In this document: piece by piece, positions 1-10,142 of the stretch
Numbering within the stretch: position 1 is the first letter of the stretch
Layout: each line of letters starts with the position of its first letter
Assembly: GCA_005881575.1 (NCBI GenBank)
Contig: VBCA01000021.1
Location: 1-52,285, forward strand
Source of the DNA: Betaproteobacteria bacterium
GTDB lineage: Bacteria > Pseudomonadota > Gammaproteobacteria > Burkholderiales > SG8-39
Reading direction: 5' to 3'
DNA length: 52,285 nt
Position numbers and translations under genes: made by a program
Notes under the pieces: generated by a model
The model's input: only the letters and a program-made list of their open reading frames with translations
Databases searched by the model: none
What the model was told of the DNA's origin: nothing

Positions 1-216
1 AGCGATCTCGGCGTCGCTCGCGACGTCACAGGGGAAGACCAGCGTGCTTCCGAACTCCGCGGCCATCTCCGTGACGCGCTCCTTGAAGCGCTCGTTCTGG
101 TAGGTGAACGCGAGCTCCGCGCCCTCGCGCCGGGCGGTCTTGGCGACCCCGTAGGCGATCGAGCGATTGGAGAGCAGGCCCGTGACCAGGATGCGCTTTT
201 CAGCGAGAAACCCCAT
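1..216 (-). CDS. fabI: enoyl-[acyl-carrier-protein] reductase FabI, N-terminal part (cut by window edge)
   Basis: The 72 codons visible read [20 protein letters not shown] at the start, which is the NAD-binding opening of FabI with its characteristic [12 protein letters not shown] stretch. They continue to a CDVASD segment typical of this short-chain dehydrogenase group. FabI performs the last reduction of each fatty-acid elongation cycle in the cytoplasm. The start ATG (214-216 on the minus strand) is the only sensible one because it yields the family N-terminus exactly. The gene runs off the left edge, so the catalytic Tyr/Lys are not visible. It is divergent from the opp operon. Confidence 0.9.
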   Translation of the reverse strand, partial: MGFLAEKRILVTGLLSNRSIAYGVAKTARREGAELAFTYQNERFKERVTEMAAEFGSTLVFPCDVASDAEIA

Positions 217-247
217 CTTGCCCCTGCCTCGTAGTCAGGATCGCGCG

Positions 248-273
248 ATTGTAGCGGATTCAGGTCAAGTCAA
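248..273 (-). promoter_or_regulatory. possible sigma-70 promoter of fabI
   Basis: On the minus strand a TACAAT -10 element lies about 32 bases upstream of the fabI start. A TTGACT lies upstream of it, but only 14 bases away, shorter than the usual 16-18. The -10 is good and the spacing is poor, so this is a weak call. Confidence 0.3.
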
Positions 274-389
274 ATCGCGAACTTGGCATGCCGTAAGCGC
301 CGTACCCAGCAAGAATCGTCGCGGAGCGCGGCTATTGGTTTGCAGGTCGTGCTCATGTGCGATGATTGGCATAGAATCCAGTCCGTCCC

Positions 390-2072
390 ATGCGTTACAA
401 AACGAATCGTCGTTCCGTCCGGGAGTTGGCGTTCACGGCGCTGGCGGGGCTGGTGCTTGTCGCCGGTTGCGGCAAGCCGCCCACGCTCGTGGGCGAGGGC
501 GATCGGCTGCAGATCCTCCACAGGGGCAGCAGTTCCGACCCCCAGGAACTCGATCCGCATATCGTCCAGGGCGTGCCGGAGCATAACATCCTGCAGGCGC
601 TGCTCGAAAATCTGGTCACCGAGGACCCGACCGATCTGCATCCGGTGCCCGGGCAGGCGGAGAGCTGGGATATTTCACCGGACGGCACGACCTACACGTT
701 TCATCTGCGTGCGGGCATCCGCTGGTCGAACGGCGATCCGGTGACGGCGCACGACTTCGTGCGCTCCTACCGGCGAGCGCTCACGCCGTCGCTGGGATGC
801 GAGTACGCCTACATGTATTTCGTCATGAAGGGCGCTGAGGATTACTACAAGGGCAAGACGCAGGACTTCTCGAGTGTCGGCGCAGAGGCGCTCGACGAGC
901 GCACTCTGCGCATCACGCTCAACGGGCCGGTGCCGTATTTCCTGTCGCTGCTCAATCACTATTCGTGGTGGCCGGTGCACCTGCCGACGATCGCGCGGTA
1001 CGGCGATCCCTATCAGCGCAACAACCGCTGGACGCGGCCCGGTCATTTCGTCGGCAACGGGCCCTTTGTGCTCGAGCGCTGGGAGGTCGGCCATGTGATC
1101 GTGGTGAAGAAGAACCCGCTCTACTGGAATGCGGCAAGCGTGAAGTTGAACGAAGTTCATTTCCATCCGATCGAGAGCGCGGACACGGAAGAGCGCTCAT
1201 TCCGTTCGGGACAGCTGCACGTGACGGAGCAAGTCCCGCAATCGAAGATTTCGGTCTACCGCAGGGACAAACCGCAGCTGCTGCGCATCGATCCATATCT
1301 TGGCGCGTATTTCTACCGCATCAACACGACGCGGCCGCAGTTCAGGGACAAGCGCGTGCGCCAGGCGCTGGCGATGGCGATCGACCGGAAAACCATCGTT
1401 GAAAACATCACGCGGGGCGGCCAGCTGCCGGCCTACTACTTCACGCCGCCCGACACGGTCGGGTACACGTCCCGCAGCGCGATCCGCTACGACCCCGAGG
1501 GCGCGCGCCAGCTGCTCGCGCAGGCCGGATATCCGGGCGGCAAGGGATTTCCTCCATTCGACATCCTGTACAACACGTCCGAGTCGCACAAGTCCATCGC
1601 CGAGGCGATCCAGCAGATGTGGAAGAGGGAGCTGGGAATCGACGTGAGACTGCTCAACCAGGAATGGAAGGTCTATCTCGACACGGAAAAACGCAAGGAT
1701 TACGACGTGTCGCGCGCCGGCTGGATCGGCGACTACGCGGATCCGTCGACATTCCTGGAGACGTTTCTTGCCGATAGCGGGAACAACCGGACCGGATGGG
1801 CGAATGCCGAATACGACCGCCTGCTCAAGGAGGCGTCCCGGCTCGGCGACCGGGAGACCCGCTACGAGCTGTTCCAGAAGGCCGAGGCGATCTTTCTCGA
1901 CGAGATGCCGGTGATCCCGATCTATCACTACACGCGCGTTTACCTGCTCCGACCCGAGGTGCGCGGGTGGAATGCCACGATTCTCGATCACCATCCCTAT
2001 CCTTACGTGTGGCTCGCGCCGCGGCCGGAAGCATCTCTGGCGACGGCAAGCGCCGCAGCGCAGCGCCCCTGA
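390..2072 (+). CDS. oppA: oligopeptide ABC transporter substrate-binding lipoprotein (OppA-like, SBP family 5)
   Basis: A 560-residue protein opening with a lipoprotein signal: charged start, hydrophobic stretch, lipobox LVAGC with Cys27. The body is a family-5 solute-binding protein, with early HIVQGVPEHNILQALLENLV and later RQALAMAIDRKTIV segments characteristic of OppA/MppA-type peptide binders. It should capture peptides at the membrane face and deliver them to the OppBC permease encoded 19 bases downstream. No good Shine-Dalgarno precedes the ATG, but no better start exists. It is first in an operon continuing through position 9658. Confidence 0.9.
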   Translation: MRYKTNRRSVRELAFTALAGLVLVAGCGKPPTLVGEGDRLQILHRGSSSDPQELDPHIVQGVPEHNILQALLENLVTEDPTDLHPVPGQAESWDISPDGTTYTFHLRAGIRWSNGDPVTAHDFVRSYRRALTPSLGCEYAYMYFVMKGAEDYYKGKTQDFSSVGAEALDERTLRITLNGPVPYFLSLLNHYSWWPVHLPTIARYGDPYQRNNRWTRPGHFVGNGPFVLERWEVGHVIVVKKNPLYWNAASVKLNEVHFHPIESADTEERSFRSGQLHVTEQVPQSKISVYRRDKPQLLRIDPYLGAYFYRINTTRPQFRDKRVRQALAMAIDRKTIVENITRGGQLPAYYFTPPDTVGYTSRSAIRYDPEGARQLLAQAGYPGGKGFPPFDILYNTSESHKSIAEAIQQMWKRELGIDVRLLNQEWKVYLDTEKRKDYDVSRAGWIGDYADPSTFLETFLADSGNNRTGWANAEYDRLLKEASRLGDRETRYELFQKAEAIFLDEMPVIPIYHYTRVYLLRPEVRGWNATILDHHPYPYVWLAPRPEASLATASAAAQRP

Positions 2073-2091
2073 AACGGCGAGCACGCACCGC

Positions 2092-3009
2092 ATGCTGCGA
2101 TTGATCGTCCGCCGGATCCTCGAGACGATTCCGGTCCTGGTCCTGGTGGCGACGATTACGTTCTTCATGATGAAGGCGGTGCCCGGCGGCCCGCTCGACA
2201 CGGAAAAAAACATCCCGCAGGAGATCAAAGTGCAGATCGAGGCGTTCTACGGCCTCGACCAGCCGCTGTGGAAGCAGTACTTGAGCTACATGGGGAACCT
2301 CCTGCGCGGCGACCTCGGCCCGTCGTTCAAGCACGCCAACCGCTCGGTGAACGAGCTGATCGCGGCGGCGCTGCCGGTATCGCTCGAGCTCGGAGGCCTC
2401 GCGCTGTGCGTCGCGCTTCTGGTCGGCATCCCGCTCGGCATTGCAGCGGCGGTCAGGCAGAACACCTGGATCGACTATCTCGCGTCGACCACCGCGATGG
2501 CCGGCATCTGCCTGCCCACGTTCGTGATGGGGCCGCTGCTGGTGCTGGTGTTCGCGCTGCACTTCGAGCATTTCAACGCCTCGGGCTGGGATTTCCCGCG
2601 TGATCGCGTGCTGCCCGCGCTGACGCTCGGCCTGGTGTACGCGGGCTACATTGCGCGCCTCACGCGCGGCGGCATGCTCGAAGTGCTGAACCAGGACTTC
2701 ATCCGGACCGCGCGCGCCAAGGGTGCCTCGGAGACCCGCGTGGTTTTCCGGCATGCGCTGCGCGGCGGACTGCTGCCCGTGGTGTCGTTTCTCGGCCCGG
2801 GTATCGCGGGCATCCTCACGGGGTCGTTTGTCATCGAGACGATCTTCAATATCCCCGGCCTCGGCCGCCACTTCGTCACCAGCGTTTTCAACCGCGACGC
2901 CACGCTCACGATCGGCACCGCCCTGTTCTACGCCGCACTTGTCGTCGCCTTGAATCTGGCGGCCGACATCGCCCAGGCCATGCTGAACCCGAAGCAGCGC
3001 GCCAATTAG
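2092..3009 (+). CDS. oppB: oligopeptide ABC transporter permease OppB
   Basis: 305 residues, the normal OppB length. The start at 2092 gives the standard OppB opening MLRLIVRRILETIPVLVLV, a first membrane segment. The reading frame extends further upstream, but that extension overlaps the end of oppA and has no membrane character. The EAA loop that contacts the ATPase is seen in the stretch around TARAKGASETRVVFRHAL. It forms the translocation pore with OppC, encoded 3 bases downstream. Confidence 0.9.
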   Translation: MLRLIVRRILETIPVLVLVATITFFMMKAVPGGPLDTEKNIPQEIKVQIEAFYGLDQPLWKQYLSYMGNLLRGDLGPSFKHANRSVNELIAAALPVSLELGGLALCVALLVGIPLGIAAAVRQNTWIDYLASTTAMAGICLPTFVMGPLLVLVFALHFEHFNASGWDFPRDRVLPALTLGLVYAGYIARLTRGGMLEVLNQDFIRTARAKGASETRVVFRHALRGGLLPVVSFLGPGIAGILTGSFVIETIFNIPGLGRHFVTSVFNRDATLTIGTALFYAALVVALNLAADIAQAMLNPKQRAN

Positions 3010-3012
3010 CCC

Positions 3013-3912
3013 GTGCCCGTGACTGCGACTGCATCGCCCGCGCTCGCCGCCGACGCGGTGGAGCCGGGGCGTTCGCTCTGGCAGGACGCGTGGGCGCGCC
3101 TGCGCCGCAACCGCATGGCGGTCATCGGCGGCGTGGTGCTCATCGTGCTGACCGCGCTGTCGCTGCTCGGGCCGTTGTTCCTCGCTTACTCGTACGAGGA
3201 ACAGAATCTCGCCTTGGGCGCCGCGCCGCCAAGCGCGGCGCATCTGCTGGGCACCGACAAGCTTGGCCGCGACCAGCTTGCGCGGCTGTTCTTCGGGGGC
3301 CGCGTCTCGTTGCTGGTGGGGCTCGCGGCGACCAGCGTTTCGCTCACCATCGGCGTGCTGTGGGGATCGATCGCCGGCTATGCCGGGGGAAAGCTCGATG
3401 CCGTGATGATGCGCATCGTCGACATCCTCTACGCCCTGCCGTTCACGATCTTCGTGATTCTGCTGATGACGGTTTTCGGCCGCAATTTCATCCTGCTGTT
3501 CGTCGCCATCGGCGCGGTCGAATGGCTGACCATGGCGCGCATCGTGCGCGGGCAGGTCCTGGCGCTCAAACGGCAGGAATTCATCGAGGCGGCTGTCGCG
3601 CTCGGCCTGCGCAAAAGCCGCATCGTTCTGCGCCACGTGGTCCCCAATGTGCTCGGTCCCGTGATGGTGTACACAACGCTCACCATTCCCGCGGTGATGC
3701 TGCTGGAGGCCTTTCTGAGTTTCCTCGGGCTCGGCGTGCAGCCGCCGATGAGCTCCTGGGGACTGCTCATCAAGGAGGGCGCCGAGCAGATGGAGGAGGC
3801 GCCCTGGCTGCTGATCTACCCGGCCGCGGTATTCGCGGCGACGCTGTTCTCGCTGAATTTCCTCGGCGACGGCCTGCGCGATGCGCTCGACGTCCGGGCA
3901 TCGAAGGACTAA
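3013..3912 (+). CDS. oppC: oligopeptide ABC transporter permease OppC
   Basis: 299 residues starting at GTG, 3 bases after the oppB stop. The N-terminal cytoplasmic segment LWQDAWARLRRNRMAVIGG followed by a membrane helix is the typical OppC/DppC N-terminal signature. The central region has LGTDKLGRDQLARLFFGGR, also diagnostic, and the EAA loop lies near EAAVALGLRKSRIVLRHVVP. It pairs with OppB in the inner membrane. Spacing suggests translational coupling within the operon. Confidence 0.9.
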   Translation: MPVTATASPALAADAVEPGRSLWQDAWARLRRNRMAVIGGVVLIVLTALSLLGPLFLAYSYEEQNLALGAAPPSAAHLLGTDKLGRDQLARLFFGGRVSLLVGLAATSVSLTIGVLWGSIAGYAGGKLDAVMMRIVDILYALPFTIFVILLMTVFGRNFILLFVAIGAVEWLTMARIVRGQVLALKRQEFIEAAVALGLRKSRIVLRHVVPNVLGPVMVYTTLTIPAVMLLEAFLSFLGLGVQPPMSSWGLLIKEGAEQMEEAPWLLIYPAAVFAATLFSLNFLGDGLRDALDVRASKD

Positions 3913-3917
3913 AGCGC

Positions 3918-4901
3918 GTGGCGCTGCTTGAAGTCGATGACTTGCGCACGTCCTTTCACACGCGCAACGGTGTCGTGCGCGCAGTGGACGGAGTGTCGTT
4001 TTGCATCGATCGGGGCGAAACGCTGGGTATTGTGGGTGAATCCGGGTCGGGCAAGTCGGTCACATGCCTCTCGCTCCTGGGCCTGGTGCCGCAGCCTCCC
4101 GGCCGGGTCGAGGGCACCGGCGCCGTGCTGGAAGGCATCGATCTGCTGCGTTGCCCACGGGAGGTACTGCGAGGCATTCGCGGCCGCCGAATCGCAATGA
4201 TCTTTCAGGATCCGATGACCTCGCTGAATCCGTACATGACGATCGAAGAGCAGCTCATGGAACCGCTGCTGATCCACGAGAAAATCGACCGCGCGGCAGC
4301 GGCCCGTATGGCATTGCAGGCGCTCCAGGAAGTCGGAGTTCCGGAGGCAGAGCAGCGGATTCGCAGCTACCCGCACCAGTTCTCCGGGGGCATGCGCCAG
4401 CGCGTGATGATCGCGATGGCGTTGATCGGCAAACCCGACCTGCTGATCGCCGATGAGCCGACCACGGCGCTCGATGTGACGGTGCAGGCGCAGATCCTCG
4501 ACCTGATCGCGCAGCAACAGCGCCAGCGGGGCGTCGCAGTCATCTTCATATCGCACGACTTGAGCGTGGTGGCGGGGTTCTGCGATCGGGTCATGGTCAT
4601 GTATGCGGGCAGGGTCGTGGAAACGGCGGATACCCGGGCCGTCTTCCGTGAGCCGAAGCACCCGTACACGCGCGCGCTGCAGCGATCCCGTCCCGCAATG
4701 CAGGCAAAGGGGGCGGAGCTGTACGTGATTCCCGGGCTGCCGCCGGATCTTTCGCGGCCTGTTCCGGGCTGTGCGTTCGCGCCGCGCTGCGAATTCGCCG
4801 TCGCAGACTGCAGCCGCACCGAAATGCAACTGCAAGACGTGGGCGCAGGCCAGGCCTCCGCCTGTCTTCGCGTGCAACGCGGGGAGCTCACTCTACAGTG
4901 A
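3918..4901 (+). CDS. oppD: oligopeptide ABC transporter ATP-binding protein OppD
   Basis: 327 residues from GTG 3918, five bases after oppC. The frame is open further upstream, but that part is a shadow of oppC. Walker A is GESGSGKS, the ABC signature FSGGMRQR, and Walker [13 protein letters not shown]. The C-terminal oligopeptide-transporter extension carries the [16 protein letters not shown] cysteine motif typical of OppD/OppF, which can hold an iron-sulfur cluster in some relatives. It energises OppBC together with OppF, whose gene overlaps this one by 4 bases. Confidence 0.92.
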   Translation: MALLEVDDLRTSFHTRNGVVRAVDGVSFCIDRGETLGIVGESGSGKSVTCLSLLGLVPQPPGRVEGTGAVLEGIDLLRCPREVLRGIRGRRIAMIFQDPMTSLNPYMTIEEQLMEPLLIHEKIDRAAAARMALQALQEVGVPEAEQRIRSYPHQFSGGMRQRVMIAMALIGKPDLLIADEPTTALDVTVQAQILDLIAQQQRQRGVAVIFISHDLSVVAGFCDRVMVMYAGRVVETADTRAVFREPKHPYTRALQRSRPAMQAKGAELYVIPGLPPDLSRPVPGCAFAPRCEFAVADCSRTEMQLQDVGAGQASACLRVQRGELTLQ

Positions 4902-5899
4902 AACCCATGCAAGAACCGCTGCTGGAGGTGAGAGGCGTCAAGACGTACTTTCCGCTCGAGCGTGGAATGCTGTTTGGCCGCGGCGCCGCAACGGTCAAGG
5001 CCGTGGATGGCGTCTCCCTTTCGATTGCGCAGGGCGAGGTGCTTGGCCTGGTGGGCGAGTCGGGATGCGGCAAGTCCACCCTCGCCCGCACCATCCTGCG
5101 GCTGGTGCCGCCGACGGAGGGCACGGTGATCCTGGCCGGCAGGAATCTGGCCGAACTGGCGCCTGAGGAACTTCGCGTAGCGCGAGCAGATTTTCAGATG
5201 GTCTTTCAGGATCCGTACGCGTCTCTCAACCCGCGCATGACGGTATACGACACGATCGCCGAGGCGATCCAGGCGCATCGCGCGGTTTCCCGCGCAGAAC
5301 TTGCCGCAGAAGTCTCGGCGCTGCTCAACCGCGTCGGCCTTGCCGCGCGCTTCAGCCGCAAATATCCGCACGAGTTCTCCGGCGGGCAGCGGCAGCGCAT
5401 CGCGGTTGCCCGCGCGCTCGCGGTGCGGCCGCGGCTCATCGTCGCGGACGAGCCCGTTTCGGCGCTGGACGTCTCGATCCAGGCGCAAATCATCAATCTG
5501 CTCGCGGGATTGACGCGCGAGATGGGCCTGACGATGATCTTCATTTCCCACGACCTCGCGGTGGTGAAGCACATCTCGGATCGGATCGCGGTGATGTACC
5601 TCGGCAAGATTGTGGAGCTTGGGCCGGCGGCAGGGGTGCTGGAACGCCCGCTGCACCCCTACACCAAGGCGCTGGCGAGCGCGATGCCCTTGCCCGATCC
5701 GGAAAGGGAGCGCACGAGGAGGCGGATCCTCCTGGCGGGCGATCCGCCCTCGCCTGTGAATCCTCCCGGCGGCTGCCCGTTCCACCCGCGCTGCGCTTAT
5801 GCGATCCCTGAGTGCAGCCGGGACCAGCCACGTCTCGAAGCGTTTCGGTCGGGGCATGAGGCCGCCTGCTTGCGGCTTGAACAGGTAAACGCGGACTGA
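4898..5899 (+). CDS. oppF: oligopeptide ABC transporter ATP-binding protein OppF
   Basis: 333 residues. The GTG start overlaps the oppD stop (GTGA), indicating translational coupling; an in-frame ATG at 4907 is an alternative. Walker [10 protein letters not shown], signature [15 protein letters not shown] and Walker [12 protein letters not shown] are intact. The N-terminal [14 protein letters not shown] block is typical of OppF/DppF. The C-terminus holds the same cysteine-rich [13 protein letters not shown] motif as OppD. Second ATPase of the importer. Confidence 0.92.
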   Translation: MKPMQEPLLEVRGVKTYFPLERGMLFGRGAATVKAVDGVSLSIAQGEVLGLVGESGCGKSTLARTILRLVPPTEGTVILAGRNLAELAPEELRVARADFQMVFQDPYASLNPRMTVYDTIAEAIQAHRAVSRAELAAEVSALLNRVGLAARFSRKYPHEFSGGQRQRIAVARALAVRPRLIVADEPVSALDVSIQAQIINLLAGLTREMGLTMIFISHDLAVVKHISDRIAVMYLGKIVELGPAAGVLERPLHPYTKALASAMPLPDPERERTRRRILLAGDPPSPVNPPGGCPFHPRCAYAIPECSRDQPRLEAFRSGHEAACLRLEQVNAD

Positions 5900-5930
5900 A
5901 ATGGATGTATATCGACCTCGACTCCAGCAA

Positions 5931-7940
5931 ATGAAAGAATGGATTTTCGGCCACTCAGCGCGCCCGCTCGTCCTGACCGCGCTCTGCGGTGTCTTCGCCC
6001 CGGTTGCGTGGACGGCCCCGCGCCCACAGATTCCGATCTGGAACGCGCCCGACATCGACAAGGTGTGCGGCGAGACCTTATCGAAAGCGCGGGGCGAGAT
6101 CGCTGCCCTGGAACGCCTGCCGCTTTCACAAGCGACGCTCGATCGCGTGTTCGGGACGTGGAATCGTATGCAGATCCTCATCGAGGACACGCAAGGACCG
6201 GTAGAAATACTGACCAACGCATCGCCCGATGCTGCGACTCGCACCGCGGGCGAGTCCTGCCTGCTCAAGATAAACGACCTCGCTACCGAGTTGTTCCAGA
6301 ATGAAAAGATTTACGCGCATTTTCAACACATCACTCCCACCGACCGTATCGACCGCAAGCTCAAGAAGGACGTGGTGGAGGGATTCGAGGACACGGGAGT
6401 GGCCCTGCCGCCGGAAAAACGCGCCCGCATGAAGCTGATCCTGCAGCGTCTGGAGGAGGTTCGCCAGGCATTCGCGCGCAATATCCGGGACAACAAGACG
6501 CGGCTTGCTTTTTCCCCCGAGGAAATGAAAGGGCTGCCCGCCTCCTATCTGGAGAAGGCGCGGCGCGATGACAAGGGCAACTACTTGCTCGGATTCGAAT
6601 ACCCCGAGTACGAACCCTTCATGGCCAACGCGGAAAACGAGGAGGCGCGCCGTCGGTATTACACCGCGTTCAACAACCGCGGCACGCCGCAGAACCTGGA
6701 CCTGCTCGGCGAGGCGGCCCGTTTGAACCGGGAAATCGCGAGCCTGTACGGGCTGCCGAGCTACGCCCATTTCGTGACGCGGCGGCGCATGGCCGAAAGC
6801 CCGGAAACGGTTCACCGCTTTCTGGACGAGGTCGAGGCCAAGGTTCGAGAAGTCGAGCGCAGGGAGATCGGCGACTTGCGCGCGTTCAAGGCCGAGCGCC
6901 TGGGCAAGAGCGTCCAGGAGGTGACGTTGAACCGTTGGGACCTTCCGTACTATCAAGAGCAGCTCAAGAAGGCGCGCTACAACATCGATCAGGAGGCCTT
7001 GCGCGCGTATTTCCCTACCGACGCAAGCGTTGCGTGGGTATTCGCGATTTCCGGCAGCCTGTACGGCGTCAGGTTCGTTCCGGCGAAGGCGCCGCTTTGG
7101 CATCCTTCCGTGCGTTACTATGAAGTGATCGACGGCAAGACCGGCCGCTTCTTGAGCGGTGTGTACCTCGATTTGTTTCCGCGCGATGGCAAGTACAGTC
7201 ACGCAGCCGCTTTCGGAGTCCGCAGTGTCAGCTTGCTCGCCAGGCGCACCCCGATCAGCGTGCTGGTCGCCAACTTGGATCGCAACGGTCTCAATCACCG
7301 CGAGCTGGAAACGCTGCTGCACGAGTTCGGACACATCCTGCACGGGGTTCTTTCCCGGACGCGCTACGCGAGCCAGGGCGGCACCAACGTGGAGCGCGAT
7401 TTCGTCGAGGCGCCGTCGCAGATGTACGAGGAGTGGACCCGCAAGGTGGAGCCGTTGCGGCTGGTTCATCAGTACTGCAAGGCCTGTCCCGAAGTCGACG
7501 AAGCGCTGGTGAGGCGATTGCACGCGGCGCGCTCGTTTGGCCGGGGCATCCAGTACGGACGGCAGCATTTGTACGCCTCCTACGACATGGCGCTTTTCGG
7601 CGAACGCGAGGTCGATCCGATGCAGGGATGGATCCGAATGGAAGGCGAAACACCAACAGGCTACGTTCCCGACACGCAGTTTCCCGGCACATTCGGGCAC
7701 CTCGTCGGCGGCTACGGTGCCGGCTACTATGGCTACATGTGGTCTGAGGTCCTCGCGCTCGACATGCTGTCCGTGTACGGAAAGAACCTCATGAATCCGG
7801 CCGTCGGCCGGCGTTTCCGCGAGGTGATTCTCTCCAACGGCGGGCAAAGGCCCGCCGCGGAAATGGTGCGCGAGTTTCTCGGCCGCGATCCTTCGCCCAA
7901 GGCGTTTTTCGAGGAGATCACCGGACGGAGAGGCGACTGA
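5931..7940 (+). CDS. M3-family metallo-oligopeptidase with a signal peptide
   Basis: Zinc peptidase of the thimet oligopeptidase/PrlC family (M3). The active-site HEFGH lies at DNA position 7320 (residue 464 from this start), followed by a conserved downstream [12 protein letters not shown] segment supplying the third zinc ligand. I chose ATG 5931 over ATG 5901 because it gives [20 protein letters not shown], a plausible export signal ending near VAWTA. Cytoplasmic M3 enzymes lack one, so this copy probably cuts oligopeptides in the periplasm before uptake. It sits 31 bases after oppF and 11 bases before the next ATPase gene, inside the peptide operon. Confidence 0.87.
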   Translation: MKEWIFGHSARPLVLTALCGVFAPVAWTAPRPQIPIWNAPDIDKVCGETLSKARGEIAALERLPLSQATLDRVFGTWNRMQILIEDTQGPVEILTNASPDAATRTAGESCLLKINDLATELFQNEKIYAHFQHITPTDRIDRKLKKDVVEGFEDTGVALPPEKRARMKLILQRLEEVRQAFARNIRDNKTRLAFSPEEMKGLPASYLEKARRDDKGNYLLGFEYPEYEPFMANAENEEARRRYYTAFNNRGTPQNLDLLGEAARLNREIASLYGLPSYAHFVTRRRMAESPETVHRFLDEVEAKVREVERREIGDLRAFKAERLGKSVQEVTLNRWDLPYYQEQLKKARYNIDQEALRAYFPTDASVAWVFAISGSLYGVRFVPAKAPLWHPSVRYYEVIDGKTGRFLSGVYLDLFPRDGKYSHAAAFGVRSVSLLARRTPISVLVANLDRNGLNHRELETLLHEFGHILHGVLSRTRYASQGGTNVERDFVEAPSQMYEEWTRKVEPLRLVHQYCKACPEVDEALVRRLHAARSFGRGIQYGRQHLYASYDMALFGEREVDPMQGWIRMEGETPTGYVPDTQFPGTFGHLVGGYGAGYYGYMWSEVLALDMLSVYGKNLMNPAVGRRFREVILSNGGQRPAAEMVREFLGRDPSPKAFFEEITGRRGD

Positions 7941-7951
7941 GGCAGACCTCA

Positions 7952-9658
7952 GTGAACAGCGCCGACGTTCTGATCGGCATCCGCGACCTGAAGGTGGATT
8001 TTCGCCTCGACAGGACGACCGTTACGCAGGCGGTCAAGGGCATCAGCTTCGACATACCGGTGAACAGCACCGTCGCGCTGGTCGGCGAATCCGGCAGCGG
8101 CAAGTCGGTGACGGCGCTGGCGATCCTGGGCCTGCTCCCCAAGGAGAACTCGACGGTGCCTTCGGGCAGCCGGATCCTGTACGGCGGTCGCAATCTTCTC
8201 GCCCTCGCGCCCCGGGAATTGCAGAAACTGCGGGGCGCGGATATCTCGATGATCTTCCAGGAGCCGATGAGCTCCTTGAACCCCGTGTTCACGATCGGCT
8301 TCCAGCTCACCGAGGTCCTGACCAGGCATCTCGGCATGACGGGCAGGCAGGCGCGGGTGCGCGCGCTCGACCTCCTGCGCGAGGTCGGGATCCCCGAGCC
8401 CGAGACGAAGATCGAGGCCTATCCGTTCCAGCTCTCCGGCGGCCAGCAGCAGCGCGCCATGATCGCGATAGCGATCGCGTGCGAGCCGAAGCTGCTGATC
8501 GCGGACGAGCCGACGACCGCGCTCGACGTGACCATCCAGAAGCAGATCCTGGAGCTGATCGCCGCGCTCCAGAAACGTCTTCGCATGTCGGTGCTGTTCA
8601 TCACCCACGATCTCGCCCTGGTGGGTGAGATCGCCGACTACGTGGTGGTGATGCGCGAGGGCGAGATCAAGGAACAGGGGAGCGTCGAGCAGATATTCGA
8701 GGCGCCGCGGGACCCCTACACGCGGGCGCTGCTGCTTTGCCGGCCGCAGCTTGAGCGTCGTCCCAGGAGGCTGCCCGTGATCGACGATTTCATGAAGCCC
8801 GGACCGGTCGCCGCGGGAGCTCTTGAGGAACGCAGTCGCGGGCTGCGCGGCGACGAAGAGATCATTCTCGAGGTGCGCCGCCTGGGCAAGAGTTTCTATT
8901 CGCGCGTAGGCTTGTTCGGAAGGAGGGAATTCAAGGCGGTCAACGATGTTTCTTTCAAGCTGGCCCGAGGAAAAACCCTGGGCATAGTCGGTGAATCGGG
9001 CTCGGGCAAGACGACGGTCGCGCTGACCTTGCTGCGCCTGCGAGGGGAATCGAGCGGCGAGGCCTTGTTCGACGGCAAGGACCTGCTGTCCATCCCGCAG
9101 AAAGAATTGATGCCGTACAAGCGCCGGATACAGATAGTCTTCCAGAATCCCTACGCCTCGCTCAACCCGCGTTTCACGATCGGCCAGCTTCTCATGGAGC
9201 CCCTGCAGGTGCACGGCATCGGGGCTAGCGAGAGCGAGCGCCGCGACACGGTCTACAGATTGCTGGAAGAAGTAGGGCTCCCCGAGGTTTCGTTCTTCAA
9301 GTATCCGCACGAATTCTCCGGGGGCCAGAGACAGCGGATCGCGATCGCCCGCTGCCTCACCATGAAGCCGGACGTGCTCATCTGCGACGAGGCGGTATCA
9401 GCGCTCGATGTCTCGATCCAGGCGCAGGTCCTGAATCTGCTGCAGGACCTGCAGGACGAGCACCACATGAGCTACATCTTCATCTCGCACGACCTTGCCG
9501 TGGTCAAATACATGGCCGATCAGGTGATGGTCATGAACGAAGGCAAGGTCGTCGAGGTCGCCAATTCGGACGACATCTATCGCAACCCGCAGCACCCCTA
9601 CACGAAGAAGCTGCTGTCCTCGATTCCCCAGGGCTGGCGCGGAGCGCGAGCGCGCTAG
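7952..9658 (+). CDS. fused double ABC ATPase of the Opp/Dpp peptide transporter class
   Basis: 568 residues carrying two complete nucleotide-binding domains, as in YejF or GsiA. Domain 1 (about residues 5-280) has [19 protein letters not shown] and [12 protein letters not shown]. Domain 2 (about 290-560) has [19 protein letters not shown] and a slightly altered Walker B, ICDEAVSALD, with Ala where Pro is usual; the catalytic Glu is kept. The GTG start is 11 bases after the peptidase stop. It is odd that the operon already encodes OppD and OppF: this protein may serve another permease or alternate with them. Confidence 0.88.
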   Translation: MNSADVLIGIRDLKVDFRLDRTTVTQAVKGISFDIPVNSTVALVGESGSGKSVTALAILGLLPKENSTVPSGSRILYGGRNLLALAPRELQKLRGADISMIFQEPMSSLNPVFTIGFQLTEVLTRHLGMTGRQARVRALDLLREVGIPEPETKIEAYPFQLSGGQQQRAMIAIAIACEPKLLIADEPTTALDVTIQKQILELIAALQKRLRMSVLFITHDLALVGEIADYVVVMREGEIKEQGSVEQIFEAPRDPYTRALLLCRPQLERRPRRLPVIDDFMKPGPVAAGALEERSRGLRGDEEIILEVRRLGKSFYSRVGLFGRREFKAVNDVSFKLARGKTLGIVGESGSGKTTVALTLLRLRGESSGEALFDGKDLLSIPQKELMPYKRRIQIVFQNPYASLNPRFTIGQLLMEPLQVHGIGASESERRDTVYRLLEEVGLPEVSFFKYPHEFSGGQRQRIAIARCLTMKPDVLICDEAVSALDVSIQAQVLNLLQDLQDEHHMSYIFISHDLAVVKYMADQVMVMNEGKVVEVANSDDIYRNPQHPYTKKLLSSIPQGWRGARAR

Positions 9659-10126
9659 CTACTGCTTCGCCTTCGCCGTTTGCGTGACCTTCCTCAAGAA
9701 GTCGTAGATGCCGCTTTCGCTCATGCGCCGAGCATCGGCGAGCTCGCCGGCACGGGTGGCGTAGAGCACCTCGTTGTTTGGAGAGAGAACCACGGCCGCG
9801 GGAATCCCCTTCTGGATGGGATTGCCGTAAGCGGCGACGAGGTCGAGGTTGCGGTCGAAGTTCCCGATGTCGACCTTGACTACCTTGAACTCCCGGGCGA
9901 GCAGCTGCGCACTCTTGCCGCTCTTGACGGCGCGGTCCAGGGCACGGCAGTCTTCGCACCAGTTCGCGCCGAAGATGACGAAAACGGGGGTGCGGCTCTC
10001 CTTTGCGGCGCTGAGCGCCTGTTGAACGGCCGCCTTGGCGTCGGCCGATTCATCGTAGGGAAGGGGCGCACCCACCGCGAACGCAGCGAGCAGCGCCCCG
10101 AGCAGGATGAGGGGGATTTTCCGCAT
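9659..10126 (-). CDS. exported thioredoxin-fold protein
   Basis: 155 residues with an N-terminal signal peptide (MRKIPLILLGALLAAFAVG) and a thioredoxin fold. The active-site motif is WCEDC at residues 56-60 and the expected cis-Pro is at 109 (GIPA). The WCEDC motif resembles thioredoxin-like proteins of the DUF953/thioredoxin_7 type more than DsbA or classical TrxA. Likely a periplasmic thiol-disulfide protein; its partner is unknown. It converges on the preceding ATPase gene: the two stop codons are directly adjacent, with no terminator between. Confidence 0.8.
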   Translation of the reverse strand: MRKIPLILLGALLAAFAVGAPLPYDESADAKAAVQQALSAAKESRTPVFVIFGANWCEDCRALDRAVKSGKSAQLLAREFKVVKVDIGNFDRNLDLVAAYGNPIQKGIPAAVVLSPNNEVLYATRAGELADARRMSESGIYDFLRKVTQTAKAKQ

Positions 10127-10142
10127 GACAGGCTCCTAAGTT

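Noticed and set aside
1825-3636. 603-residue minus-strand ORF opposite oppA-oppB-oppC
   Set aside because: Shadow of three well-supported plus-strand genes; its translation is Arg/Glu/His-rich with no domain, typical of antisense frames in GC-rich DNA.
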